Below are positions 35,924 to 43,823 of a DNA stretch of 64,000 nt, in pieces (within the stretch, counting starts at the first letter, position 1; the number at the start of each line of letters is the position of its first letter). The stretch is from contig NZ_JALKII010000001.1 in NCBI RefSeq assembly GCF_023051175.1, positions 310,001 through 374,000 of the forward strand, in the 5' to 3' direction. The translations under genes and the position numbers were made by a program. The notes beneath the pieces were generated by a model. It saw only the letters and a list, made by a program, of their open reading frames with translations. It had not been told where the DNA came from and searched no databases. This DNA comes from Alcanivorax quisquiliarum. GTDB lineage: Bacteria; Pseudomonadota; Gammaproteobacteria; Pseudomonadales; Alcanivoracaceae.

Positions 35924-37105
35924 CTAAAAAGCATCGCCCGGCACGCGCACCCAGCCTTCCATCAACACCCGCGCACTACGGCTCATCACCGCTTTGGTCA
36001 CCGCCCAATCATTGCCCGCCTGCTGGGCGGCGGCCCCCACGCGCAGCGTGCCGGATGGATGGCCGAAACGCACGGAGGTGCGCTCGCCCCCGCCGGCGGC
36101 CTGATTGACCAGTGTGCCGGGAATGGCTGCGGCGGTGCCGATCGCCACCGCTGCGGTGCCCATCATGGCATGGTGCAATTTGCCCATCGACAGCGCCCGC
36201 ACCAGCAGATCCACATCTGCCGCTTCGACCGCCTTGCCGCTGGACGCGGTGTACGCAGCCGGCGGCGCCACAATAGCAATTTTTGGTGTGTGCTGGCGGC
36301 TGGCTGCTTCCTCTATATTCCGGATCAGGCCCATGCGCACCGCGCCGTAAGCCCGAATCGTCTCGAACATCGCCAGCGCTTTTGCATCGCTGTTGATGTC
36401 ATCCTGAAGCTCCGTACCTTTATAGCCCAGTGCTTCGGCATTGACGAAAATGGTCGGGATCCCGGCATTGATCAATGTCGCGGCCAGCACCCCCACACCA
36501 GGAACCTCCAGCTCGTCCACCAGATTTCCCGTGGGGAAAATGGCGCCCTCGCCGTCGGCCGGGTCCATGAATTCGATCTGCACTTCCGCAGCGGGGAAGG
36601 TAACGCCATCCAGCTCGAAGTCGCCGGTTTCCTGCACTGCGCCTTGCGTGATGGGCACGTGCGCAATAATGGTTTTTTCGATATTGGCTTGCCAGATGCG
36701 CACCGTGCAGATGCCGTCATCCGGAATGCGTGTCTTGTCGACCAGCCCATTACTGATCGCGAACGCGCCCACCGCTGCGGTGAGATTGCCGCAGTTTCCG
36801 CTCCAGTCGATGAAGGGCTTGTCGATGGACACCTGCCCGAACAGATAATCCACATCATGCTCCGGGCGGCTGCTTCGCGAGAGAATGACTGTCTTGCTGG
36901 TGCTGGAGGTCGCCCCGCCCATGCCATCAGTGTGCTTGCCGTAAGGATCGGGGCTGCCGATCACGCGTAGCAACAACTGATCGCGTGCCGGCCCGGGCTG
37001 CTGGGCTGCCGGAGGCAGATCGGTCAGGCTGAAAAACACACCTTTGCTGGTGCCGCCACGCATATAGGTGGCGGGAATCCTGATTTGTGGCGCGTGCTGC
37101 GGCAT
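35924..37105 (-). CDS. prpF: 2-methylaconitate cis-trans isomerase PrpF
   Basis: A 393-residue diaminopimelate-epimerase-fold protein. Key segments: ATYMRGGTSKGVFF, DGMGGATSSTSKTVIL, FIDWSGNCGNLTAAVG, and AAYTASSGKAV. It isomerises the trans-2-methylaconitate made by AcnD to the cis form. The ATG behind AAGGAACACAACC was chosen; a TTG 21 bases upstream is also in frame. It follows acnD after a gap of about 250 bases that carries a dispersed repeat. Confidence 0.93.
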   Translation of the reverse strand: MPQHAPQIRIPATYMRGGTSKGVFFSLTDLPPAAQQPGPARDQLLLRVIGSPDPYGKHTDGMGGATSSTSKTVILSRSSRPEHDVDYLFGQVSIDKPFIDWSGNCGNLTAAVGAFAISNGLVDKTRIPDDGICTVRIWQANIEKTIIAHVPITQGAVQETGDFELDGVTFPAAEVQIEFMDPADGEGAIFPTGNLVDELEVPGVGVLAATLINAGIPTIFVNAEALGYKGTELQDDINSDAKALAMFETIRAYGAVRMGLIRNIEEAASRQHTPKIAIVAPPAAYTASSGKAVEAADVDLLVRALSMGKLHHAMMGTAAVAIGTAAAIPGTLVNQAAGGGERTSVRFGHPSGTLRVGAAAQQAGNDWAVTKAVMSRSARVLMEGWVRVPGDAF

Positions 37106-37188
37106 GGTTGTGTTCCTTGATGACAATTCTGGTGGATGGTGAAAACAAGCCTGTTCTTCCTGGTCTCTCCCCGCCTTCTCGCCCTGAT

Positions 37189-37226
37189 CCCTTATGCGCT
37201 ACGCTCACCCTTCGGCTGTTCTGCGC
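37189..37226 (-). repeat. Dispersed repeat, short copy
   Basis: On the minus strand it reads gcgcagaacagccg, then aagggtgagcgtagcg, then cataaggg. The same blocks occur on the plus strand in the prpC-acnD gap, there separated by a 12-base insert. Non-coding, in the acnD-prpF gap. Confidence 0.7.
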
Positions 37227-37353
37227 AGCACATGCCTTACCAAGAGGATAGAGGCTAGAAGCGGTTGCAAACTTCGGCAAGAATGCCGCCTGCATGCGCT
37301 GATATTCCGTCAGCTGCATTCAGGCGGCGCCGCTGTGCCTGCTTGGTCCGCCG

Positions 37354-39945
37354 TTAACCGGCTTCTGCCATGAACTCCTTGGCGAATTTTTGCAAGATAC
37401 CGCCAGCGGCATACACCGACACTTCTTCCGCTGTATCCAGGCGGCAAATAACGGGCACGCGCTCCACATCACCGTTCTGACGACGTATCACCAGTGTCAG
37501 TGTTGCGCCCGGTGCTGGCTCACCTTCCACATCGAACACCTCGGTACCATCAATGGCTAGCGTCTTGCGGGTCGTGCCCTCTTCGAACTGTAGCGGCATT
37601 ACACCCATACCAATCAGGTTGGTGCGGTGGATGCGCTCGAAGCCCTCGGCCACGATTGCTTCAACACCGGCCAGAGCCACCCCTTTTGCAGCCCAGTCAC
37701 GAGATGAGCCTTGCCCGTAATCTGCGCCGGCAATGATGATCAGTGGCTGCTTGCGCTCCATGTAGGTTTCGATGGCCTCCCACATGCGCATGACTTCACC
37801 TTCCGGCTCTACCCGCGCCAGCGAACCCTGGATCACTTTGCCCTGTTCATCCCGAACCATTTCATTGAACAGTTTCGGGTTGGCCAGGGTGGCACGCTGG
37901 GCGGTCAGGTGGTCGCCCCGGTGGGTGGCGTAGGAGTTGAAATCCTCCTCCGGCAAGCCCATTTTGGCGAGGTATTCACCCGCTGCGCTATCCGGCAGAA
38001 TCGCGTTGGAGGGCGACAGGTGATCGGTGGTGATGTTGTCCGGCAGCACTGCCAGGGGGCGCATGTTTTTCAGCGCTCGCTGCGCGGCCATGCTGCCTTC
38101 CCAGTATGGCGGCCGGCGGATATAGGTGGACATCGGGCGCCAGTCGTACAGCGGGCTGGTAGCCTTCTTGTCGTCCCCTTTTTTCTCGAACATCGGAATA
38201 TAAGTCTGGCGGAATTGCTCCGGCTTCACCGAGGCCTTGACGATGGCGTCGATTTCTTCATCGCTCGGCCAGATGTCTTTCAACGTCACGGGCTGACCAT
38301 TGGCATCGTGGCCCAGCACGTCCTTCTCGATATCGAAACGGATAGTGCCGGCGATAGCGTACGCCACTACCAGCGGTGGCGAGGCCAGGAATGCCTGCTT
38401 TGCATAAGGATGAATGCGCCCATCAAAGTTGCGGTTGCCCGACAGCACTGCTGTGGCGTAGAGATCCCGCTCGATGATCTCTTGCTGAATAGCCGGGTCG
38501 AGCGCGCCGCTCATGCCGTTGCAGGTGGTACAGGCAAAGGCCACTACATCAAAACCAAGCTGTTGTAGCTCGGGCAACAGATCAGCCTCCTCCAGATACA
38601 TCTTCACTGTTTTTGAGCCAGGCGCCAGCGAGGTTTTTACCCAGGGCTTGCGCAGCAAGCCAAGCTTGTTGGCGTTCCGCGCAATCAGGCCCGCCGCAAT
38701 CATGTTGCGCGGGTTGCTGGTGTTGGTGCAGCTGGTGATAGCAGCGATGATGACGGCACCATCCGGCATCAGGCCTTCCTGTTCTTCCCAGGGCTTGGCG
38801 ATGCCACGTTCCGTCAGCTCCGACACCGGCAGCAGGGCATGTGGATTGGAAGGCCCGGCCAGATTACGCTCCACGGTAGACATATCAAACCGGAGCACGC
38901 GTTCGTACTCCGCTGTTTTCAGGCTGTCTGCCCACAGGCCGGTATGCTTGGCGAACTTCTCTACCAGAGCGACCTGCTCATCGTCGCGCCCGGTCAGCTT
39001 GAGGTAATCGATCGTCTGGCCATCGATAAAGAACATCGCGGCCGTGGCGCCATATTCCGGGGTCATGTTGGAGATCGTGGCGCGATCACCAACCGTCAGC
39101 GCGTCGGCACCTTCGCCGTAAAATTCCAGATAGGCGCCCACTACCCGCTCGCGACGCAGGAATTCCGTCAACGCCAGCACCAGGTCTGTGCCAGTGATGC
39201 CCGGCTTGAGCTTCCCGACCAACTCGACGCCGACGATATCGGGCAGGCGCATCATGGAAGGGTTGCCGAGCATGACGTTTTCAGCTTCCAGGCCGCCTAC
39301 ACCCACGGAAATCACACCAAGCGCATCCACCATGGGGGTGTGGCTATCGGTGCCTACACATGTATCCGGGTAGGCAACACCGTCCGCTACCTGTACCACC
39401 GGCGACATCTTCTCCAGATTGATCTGATGCATGATGCCATTGCCAGGCGGGATCACATCGACGTTATCAAACGCGGTTTTGGTCCAGTTGATGAAGTGGA
39501 AGCGATCTTCGTTGCGGCGTTCTTCCACCGCACGGTTTTTCTCGAACGCGTTTTCTTCAAAACCGGCGTGTTCGACGGCCAGCGAATGATCGACGATGAG
39601 CTGTGTCGGCACCACCGGATTGACCTTGGAAGGATCGCCGCCCTGCTCCGCGATTGCATCGCGCAAGCCCGCCAGATCCACCAGCGCCGTCTGGCCGAGA
39701 ATGTCGTGGCACACTACACGGGCGGGATACCACGGGAAATCCAGATCACGCTTACGCTCGATCAGCTGCTTGAGCGAATCGGTCAGTGCTGCCGGTGCGC
39801 AGCGGCGCACCAGTTGCTCGGCAAGGATTCGGGAGGTGTACGGCAGCTTGTCATACGCACCCGGCTGGATGGCATCGACAGCCTCACGGGCATCGAAGTA
39901 ATCCAGCTGCGTGCCGGGCAGTGATTTGCGATATTCAGTATTCAT
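37354..39945 (-). CDS. acnD: Fe/S-dependent 2-methylcitrate dehydratase AcnD
   Basis: An 863-residue aconitase-superfamily enzyme of the AcnD type: acnD genes lie beside prpF and convert 2-methylcitrate to 2-methylaconitate. The [4Fe-4S] cysteines are in AITSCTNTSNPRNM and FACTTCNGMSG. NEDRFHFINWTKTAFDN, TDSHTPMVDALGV and the swivel-domain ADYGQGSSRDWAAKG match the family. Length fits AcnD (about 865) better than housekeeping AcnA (about 890). The product needs PrpF to become a PrpB-usable isomer, and prpF is next on the strand. Confidence 0.95.
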   Translation of the reverse strand: MNTEYRKSLPGTQLDYFDAREAVDAIQPGAYDKLPYTSRILAEQLVRRCAPAALTDSLKQLIERKRDLDFPWYPARVVCHDILGQTALVDLAGLRDAIAEQGGDPSKVNPVVPTQLIVDHSLAVEHAGFEENAFEKNRAVEERRNEDRFHFINWTKTAFDNVDVIPPGNGIMHQINLEKMSPVVQVADGVAYPDTCVGTDSHTPMVDALGVISVGVGGLEAENVMLGNPSMMRLPDIVGVELVGKLKPGITGTDLVLALTEFLRRERVVGAYLEFYGEGADALTVGDRATISNMTPEYGATAAMFFIDGQTIDYLKLTGRDDEQVALVEKFAKHTGLWADSLKTAEYERVLRFDMSTVERNLAGPSNPHALLPVSELTERGIAKPWEEQEGLMPDGAVIIAAITSCTNTSNPRNMIAAGLIARNANKLGLLRKPWVKTSLAPGSKTVKMYLEEADLLPELQQLGFDVVAFACTTCNGMSGALDPAIQQEIIERDLYATAVLSGNRNFDGRIHPYAKQAFLASPPLVVAYAIAGTIRFDIEKDVLGHDANGQPVTLKDIWPSDEEIDAIVKASVKPEQFRQTYIPMFEKKGDDKKATSPLYDWRPMSTYIRRPPYWEGSMAAQRALKNMRPLAVLPDNITTDHLSPSNAILPDSAAGEYLAKMGLPEEDFNSYATHRGDHLTAQRATLANPKLFNEMVRDEQGKVIQGSLARVEPEGEVMRMWEAIETYMERKQPLIIIAGADYGQGSSRDWAAKGVALAGVEAIVAEGFERIHRTNLIGMGVMPLQFEEGTTRKTLAIDGTEVFDVEGEPAPGATLTLVIRRQNGDVERVPVICRLDTAEEVSVYAAGGILQKFAKEFMAEAG

Positions 39946-40168
39946 GGGTCGTGGTCACCTGAGTAGCGTTACCGGGGTTACCCGTTCAACTTTTTGGCCT
40001 CGCGCCGACCGGTGCGGCTTTGTTGCAGCCTGGCACCGTTCTGGCGGAGCACTGTTCAACGATTTCACTATTTAACAACTTCACTGGCGCCTGAAAAACG
40101 CGGCAAGACAGGCAAGTCTGTCTTGAGCCAGCGGACACTCCGAGGCGCGGCCTTCCCCTCTCCCCCAA

Positions 40169-40193
40169 CCCCTCTCCCACAAGGGGAGAGGGG
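40169..40193 (+). repeat. Hairpin repeat, copy 1
   Basis: cccctctccc and gggagagggg form a 10-bp stem with a short loop. Its flanks match, in inverted orientation, the copy about 280 bases downstream; the same stem recurs in the pabB-thrH gap, and a shorter variant lies in the prpB-prpC gap. Confidence 0.75.
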
Positions 40194-40236
40194 AGCAGGA
40201 ATGATGCCAGCTCTCCCCTTTTTTGGGACGAGCGAA

Positions 40237-40286
40237 GCGCAGAACAGCCGTAGGCTGGTTCGAAGGGTGAGCGTAGCGAATAAGGG
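40237..40286 (+). repeat. Dispersed repeat, long copy
   Basis: Reads gcgcagaacagccg, taggctggttcg, aagggtgagcgtagcg, aataaggg. The acnD-prpF gap holds the same element in opposite orientation without the 12-base middle block. Confidence 0.7.
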
Positions 40287-40452
40287 GCTGGGGAGAGAGG
40301 AGGTCAAATGGCACCTCTTTCCCGCATGAAAAAACCTCAACGAACCATCACCTCATTCCCCCTCTGTCAGAGAGGAGTTCTGTGCAGTGGAAAGCTTGCG
40401 ACAAACCACCCTCCACACGTTGGAAACCTTAACAAGCCCCCTTTCTTTCTAG

Positions 40453-40477
40453 CCCCTCTCCCCTTGTGGGAGAGGGG
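40453..40477 (-). repeat. Hairpin repeat, copy 2
   Basis: Inverted copy of the hairpin near 40.18 kb: cccctctccc, loop cttgt region, gggagagggg, followed by ttgggg as in the complement of copy 1. It lies just downstream of the prpC stop on its coding strand. Confidence 0.75.
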
Positions 40478-40497
40478 TTGGGGAGAGGGGGGAAAGC

Positions 40498-41625
40498 TCA
40501 GCGCTGCTCGATTGCCGTTACCTTGCGCGGTGCCTCGCCAACATACTCCGCGCTCGGGCGGATAATACGGTTGTCCGCGCGTTGCTCGAACACATGCGCA
40601 GCCCAGCCAGTCAGCCGGCTCATCACGAAAATCGGCGTGAACAGCTTGGTCGGAATACCCATGAAGTGATAAGCAGAAGCATGGAAGAAATCGGCGTTAC
40701 AGAACAGTTTCTTCTCGCGCCACATCACCTCTTCACATCGTACCGACACCGGGTAGAGCACGGTATCGCCTACGTCTGCGGCAAGCTTCTCCGACCACTG
40801 CTTGATGATCGCGTTACGGGGATCGGATTCACGGTAGATGGCGTGGCCGAAGCCCATGATCTTTTCCTTGCGTGCCAGCATGCCCAGCATTTCCTGCTCG
40901 GCATGATCCGGGTCGCGGAACTTTTCGATCATATCCATTGCCGCTTCGTTGGCGCCGCCGTGCAGCGGGCCGCGCAACGAGCCGATCGCACCCGTGATGC
41001 AGCTGTGCAGATCCGAAAGCGTGGAGGCGCAAACGCGGGCGGTGAAGGTCGAGGCGTTGAACTCGTGCTCGGCATACAGGATCAGCGACACGTTCATGAC
41101 CTGCTCGTGCAAAGCATTGGGCTTCTCGCCGCGCAGCAGATGCAGGAAATGGGCGCCGATGGAATCATCGTCGGTTTCCACATCAATGCGCACGCCATCA
41201 TGGCTATAGCGGTACCAGTAGCAGATCATCGACGGGAACGACGCCAGCAGACGGTCCGCTGCGTCACCTTGTTGGCTGAAATCGGTTTCTGTTTCCAGGT
41301 TGCCGAGCACCGAGCAACCAGTGCGCATCACGTCCATCGGATGTGCTTCCCTGGGCAGGCGCTCCAGTACTTCTTTCAATGCCTGTGGCAGTCCACGCAT
41401 GCTTTTCAGGCGTGCCTTGTAGCTGTCCAGCTCAGCCTGAGTCGGCAGCTTGCCTTTCAGGATCAGGTAAGCCACCTCTTCAAACTGACAGTTCTCAGCC
41501 AGATCCTGTACATCATAACCACGATAGGTCAGCCCGGAACCGGATTGGCCGACGGTGGACAACGCTGTCTTGCCCGCGACCTGGCCGCGCAGGCCGGCAC
41601 CACTGAGTTGCTTTGCTTCTGCCAT
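40498..41625 (-). CDS. prpC: 2-methylcitrate synthase PrpC
   Basis: A 375-residue citrate-synthase-family enzyme that condenses propionyl-CoA with oxaloacetate. [15 protein letters not shown] at the N-terminus and its position between prpB and acnD identify it as PrpC rather than GltA, which is about 50 residues longer. Active-site histidines lie in [11 protein letters not shown] and [13 protein letters not shown]. It is separated from prpB by about 340 bases and from acnD by about 550, both repeat-bearing. Confidence 0.95.
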   Translation of the reverse strand: MAEAKQLSGAGLRGQVAGKTALSTVGQSGSGLTYRGYDVQDLAENCQFEEVAYLILKGKLPTQAELDSYKARLKSMRGLPQALKEVLERLPREAHPMDVMRTGCSVLGNLETETDFSQQGDAADRLLASFPSMICYWYRYSHDGVRIDVETDDDSIGAHFLHLLRGEKPNALHEQVMNVSLILYAEHEFNASTFTARVCASTLSDLHSCITGAIGSLRGPLHGGANEAAMDMIEKFRDPDHAEQEMLGMLARKEKIMGFGHAIYRESDPRNAIIKQWSEKLAADVGDTVLYPVSVRCEEVMWREKKLFCNADFFHASAYHFMGIPTKLFTPIFVMSRLTGWAAHVFEQRADNRIIRPSAEYVGEAPRKVTAIEQR

Positions 41626-41962
41626 GCTTGTTCTCCTTCAATAATCCCGGATTTTTAGGCCCGCTCCCGTGACAGGAGGGGGTTGGGAAAAGATGCCCCA
41701 GGCCGAAAGCGCTGCCGCGCAGCATATTATCGGCGCTGCCTCCTTCTCCCTGCCCTCTCCTGAATGGGAGAGGGTAAAGAAACCCAACAGCTCCCGTTTC
41801 AGATACAGCGAAAGCGAAGAAGCTGAAAAACCTTTTCCGTCGTGTCATGCCAACCCAACGGGGCTGACATCGTCTTGCCAAACGCATCTTTTCTCTGGCA
41901 AGCAGAGGCAGGACACTACTCCACGCTCTCTGCGCGGCAACTTCACCGGCAGAGGCGCGGCG
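41626..41962. other. prpB-prpC intergenic region
   Basis: About 340 bases with no supported gene. It contains one hairpin (ccctctcc / ggagaggg at 41753-41774, 6-base loop) of the same family as the prpC-acnD copies, plus an imperfect ctcccgtgac / aggaggggg stretch near 41670. Confidence 0.6.
41753..41774. repeat. Hairpin repeat, short variant
   Basis: 8-bp stem ccctctcc / ggagaggg with loop tgaatg; same pyrimidine/purine design as the hairpins near 40.2, 40.5 and 53.3 kb. Confidence 0.65.
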
Positions 41963-42850
41963 TCAGGCTTTGCCCTGGCTGAACAGTTCATCCAGCTTTT
42001 GCTCGTACTCGTGGTAGCCGAGGAAGTCGTACAGCTCCATGCGTGTCTGCATGGTATCGACCACGCCCTTCTGGTGGCCATCCTTGCGAATCGCCTCATA
42101 CACCGCGAGCGCAGCCTTGTTCATGGCGCGAAACGCAGACAACGGGTACAACACCATATTTGCGCCTGCCCCGGCCAGCTCCTCGCGGCTGAACAGCGGT
42201 GTAGCACCGAACTCGGTGATGTTGGCCAGCAGCGGCGCGCCGCCGATCCCGTCGGAAAAGGCCCGGTAGTCATCCAGGGTATGAACGGCCTCGGCAAAAA
42301 TACCGTCAGCGCCCGCTTCAAGGCAGGCCCGTGCACGCTCGATGGCCGCTTCCAACCCTTCTTTCTGGAAAGAATCGGTACGCGCAATAATGAAAAAGTC
42401 GGCATCAAAACGGGCATCAGCCGCAGCCTTCACGCGATCGACCATTTCATCTTTGCTGACAATCTCCTTGTTGGGGCGATGCCCGCAGCGCTTCTGCGCC
42501 ACCTGGTCTTCCAGGTGCACGGCGCCTGCACCGGCGCGGATCATCTCTTTCACTGTGCGGCCGATATTGAACGCGCCGCCCCAGCCGGTATCGATATCCA
42601 CCAGCAGCGGCACTTCCGTGGCACCACTGATGCGGCGCACATCTTCCAGCACATCATTGAGGCTGGTCATGCCCAGATCCGGCAGCCCGTACGACGCATT
42701 GGCAACGCCGCCACCGGACAAATAAATGGCGCGGTAGCCCACGCGCTCGGCCATCATGGCGCAATACGCATTGATCGTGCCCATGATCTGTAGCGGCTGT
42801 TCCTCCGCGAGTGCCTTGCGGAACCGTCCGCCAGCGGTGAGTGCTGTCAT
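41963..42850 (-). CDS. prpB: 2-methylisocitrate lyase PrpB
   Basis: A 295-residue isocitrate-lyase-superfamily enzyme that splits 2-methylisocitrate to pyruvate and succinate. The catalytic loop is [12 protein letters not shown]. Other conserved parts are [36 protein letters not shown], and [12 protein letters not shown]. Length matches E. coli PrpB (296). It is the first enzyme gene downstream of the GntR regulator, 158 bases away. Pyruvate produced here would feed PEP synthase. Confidence 0.96.
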   Translation of the reverse strand: MTALTAGGRFRKALAEEQPLQIMGTINAYCAMMAERVGYRAIYLSGGGVANASYGLPDLGMTSLNDVLEDVRRISGATEVPLLVDIDTGWGGAFNIGRTVKEMIRAGAGAVHLEDQVAQKRCGHRPNKEIVSKDEMVDRVKAAADARFDADFFIIARTDSFQKEGLEAAIERARACLEAGADGIFAEAVHTLDDYRAFSDGIGGAPLLANITEFGATPLFSREELAGAGANMVLYPLSAFRAMNKAALAVYEAIRKDGHQKGVVDTMQTRMELYDFLGYHEYEQKLDELFSQGKA

Positions 42851-42894
42851 GTGCTGCTTCTCCTGTGTCTGTTCTGTTGCTCTTGGCTGTGCGC

Positions 42895-42920
42895 TGTTCT
42901 TTCCTCTAAGGAACAGAACA
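42895..42920. other. Stem-loop between gntR and prpB
   Basis: tgttctttcct and aggaacagaaca form an imperfect inverted repeat (one unpaired base) with loop cta. No T-run follows on the minus strand, so it could be a weak attenuator, an RNA-stability hairpin or an operator. Confidence 0.4.
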
Positions 42921-43008
42921 TGGTTGTTTCTTCTGCTCCCCTCTCAAGCGTGAGAGACGAAGCCAGTGTTTGTGCTTGCATCTGTGCACCCTAACCCTGC
43001 CGGCAATT

Positions 43009-43734
43009 CTATCCATCTGCTGTACCAGCGCTCTGTGTGGTCTGTTGTTCAATATTCTGGCGTGCCCGGCTGATATGCCGGCGCATCAGCAATTCGGCCA
43101 TTTCACCATCCCGGGCTTCCAGCGCCTCCACGATGCCGCGATGCTCGCGCAAGGCGCGCTGCGGGCGATTCGTCACGGTGGAGAACTGATACCGATACAT
43201 GCGCACCATGTGATACAGGCCACCGATCAGCATCTGGATCAGCGTTTCGTTATGGCTGCCCTGAATGATCCGGTAATGAAAATCCAGATCCCCTTCGCGC
43301 TGGAAGTAAGCAACATCTTCCTTGAGATCCTGCTGCTGCTCATGCTGCACCAGCAGATCGGCCAGGCTGGCGATTTCTGCATCGGTCATGAATTGCGCTG
43401 CGAGCCGGGCGGCCATGCCTTCCAGCGCTTCGCGCACATGGTAGATTTCGATCAGTGCAGGCAGCGACAGCGACGCGACGCGCGTGCCCACATGCGGCAC
43501 CCGCTCAAGCAGTTTGCGGGATTCGAGGCGACGAATGGCCTCACGCAGTGGCCCACGGCTCACGCCGTAGCGGCTGGCAAGCTCGGTTTCGCCCAGCTTT
43601 GTGCCCGGCAGCAGGTGGCCGCGCACGATATCGTCCTGGAGCCGGGAGAACACCCGATCTGCCAAGGTGCGGCCATCGCTCTCGATCAGGTCAAGGCTTG
43701 GCTCGGCGGCAGTATTCTGGTGGGGTGCAGACAT
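43009..43734 (-). CDS. GntR-family (FCD) transcriptional regulator, probable prp regulator
   Basis: A 241-residue FadR-subfamily regulator. The N-terminal winged helix (about residues 23-88) contains GTKLGETELASRYGVSRGPL, then REAIRRLESRKLLERVPHVG. The FCD ligand domain follows, with IYHVREALEGMAARLAA, DLDFHYRIIQGS and REHRGIVEALEARD, whose Asp and His residues are potential metal ligands. It precedes prpB in the same direction, which fits a pathway-specific regulator sensing a methylcitrate-cycle intermediate. Two TTGTnnACAA palindromes upstream are likely autoregulatory sites. Confidence 0.85.
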   Translation of the reverse strand: MSAPHQNTAAEPSLDLIESDGRTLADRVFSRLQDDIVRGHLLPGTKLGETELASRYGVSRGPLREAIRRLESRKLLERVPHVGTRVASLSLPALIEIYHVREALEGMAARLAAQFMTDAEIASLADLLVQHEQQQDLKEDVAYFQREGDLDFHYRIIQGSHNETLIQMLIGGLYHMVRMYRYQFSTVTNRPQRALREHRGIVEALEARDGEMAELLMRRHISRARQNIEQQTTQSAGTADG

Positions 43735-43737
43735 CGG

Positions 43738-43778
43738 TCACGGCCCGGTTGTAGACAATTACAAGCTATGGGCCGTGA
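43738..43778. promoter_or_regulatory. Nested inverted repeat with GntR-type operator upstream of gntR
   Basis: The outer arms tcacggccc / gggccgtga are perfect 9-bp repeats. Inside, ttgtagacaa (43749-43758) has the TTGT-nn-ACAA form typical of FCD-type GntR operators. On the coding strand the right arm abuts the gntR start, so it may also act as an RNA hairpin or as the filF terminator. Confidence 0.55.
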
Positions 43779-43809
43779 CTTTACCTCTGCGGAGGGGCAG
43801 TTTCAAGAG

Positions 43810-43823
43810 GATTGTTGACAATC
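43810..43823. promoter_or_regulatory. Second GntR-type operator, overlapping the filF stop
   Basis: gattgttgacaatc is a perfect palindrome (6-bp arms) containing TTGT-tg-ACAA. Its centre is 63 bases from the centre of the first site, about six helical turns, so both would face the same side of the DNA. Confidence 0.5.

Larger units (their letters stand above)
39946..40497. other. prpC-acnD intergenic region filled with repeats
   Basis: About 550 bases inside what is usually a compact operon. It contains two inverted copies of a pyrimidine/purine hairpin near its two ends and one long copy of the dispersed gcgcagaacagccg repeat. Short frames here are products of the repeats. No gene is supported. 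Confidence 0.7.

Noticed and set aside
34209-35927. A 572-codon plus-strand open frame over prpD
   Set aside because: Antisense to a full-length PrpD with all family motifs; the translated product has shadow composition (H, R, G, Q rich).
37354-39945. Housekeeping aconitase AcnA
   Set aside because: Its place between prpC and prpF and its 863-residue length indicate AcnD.
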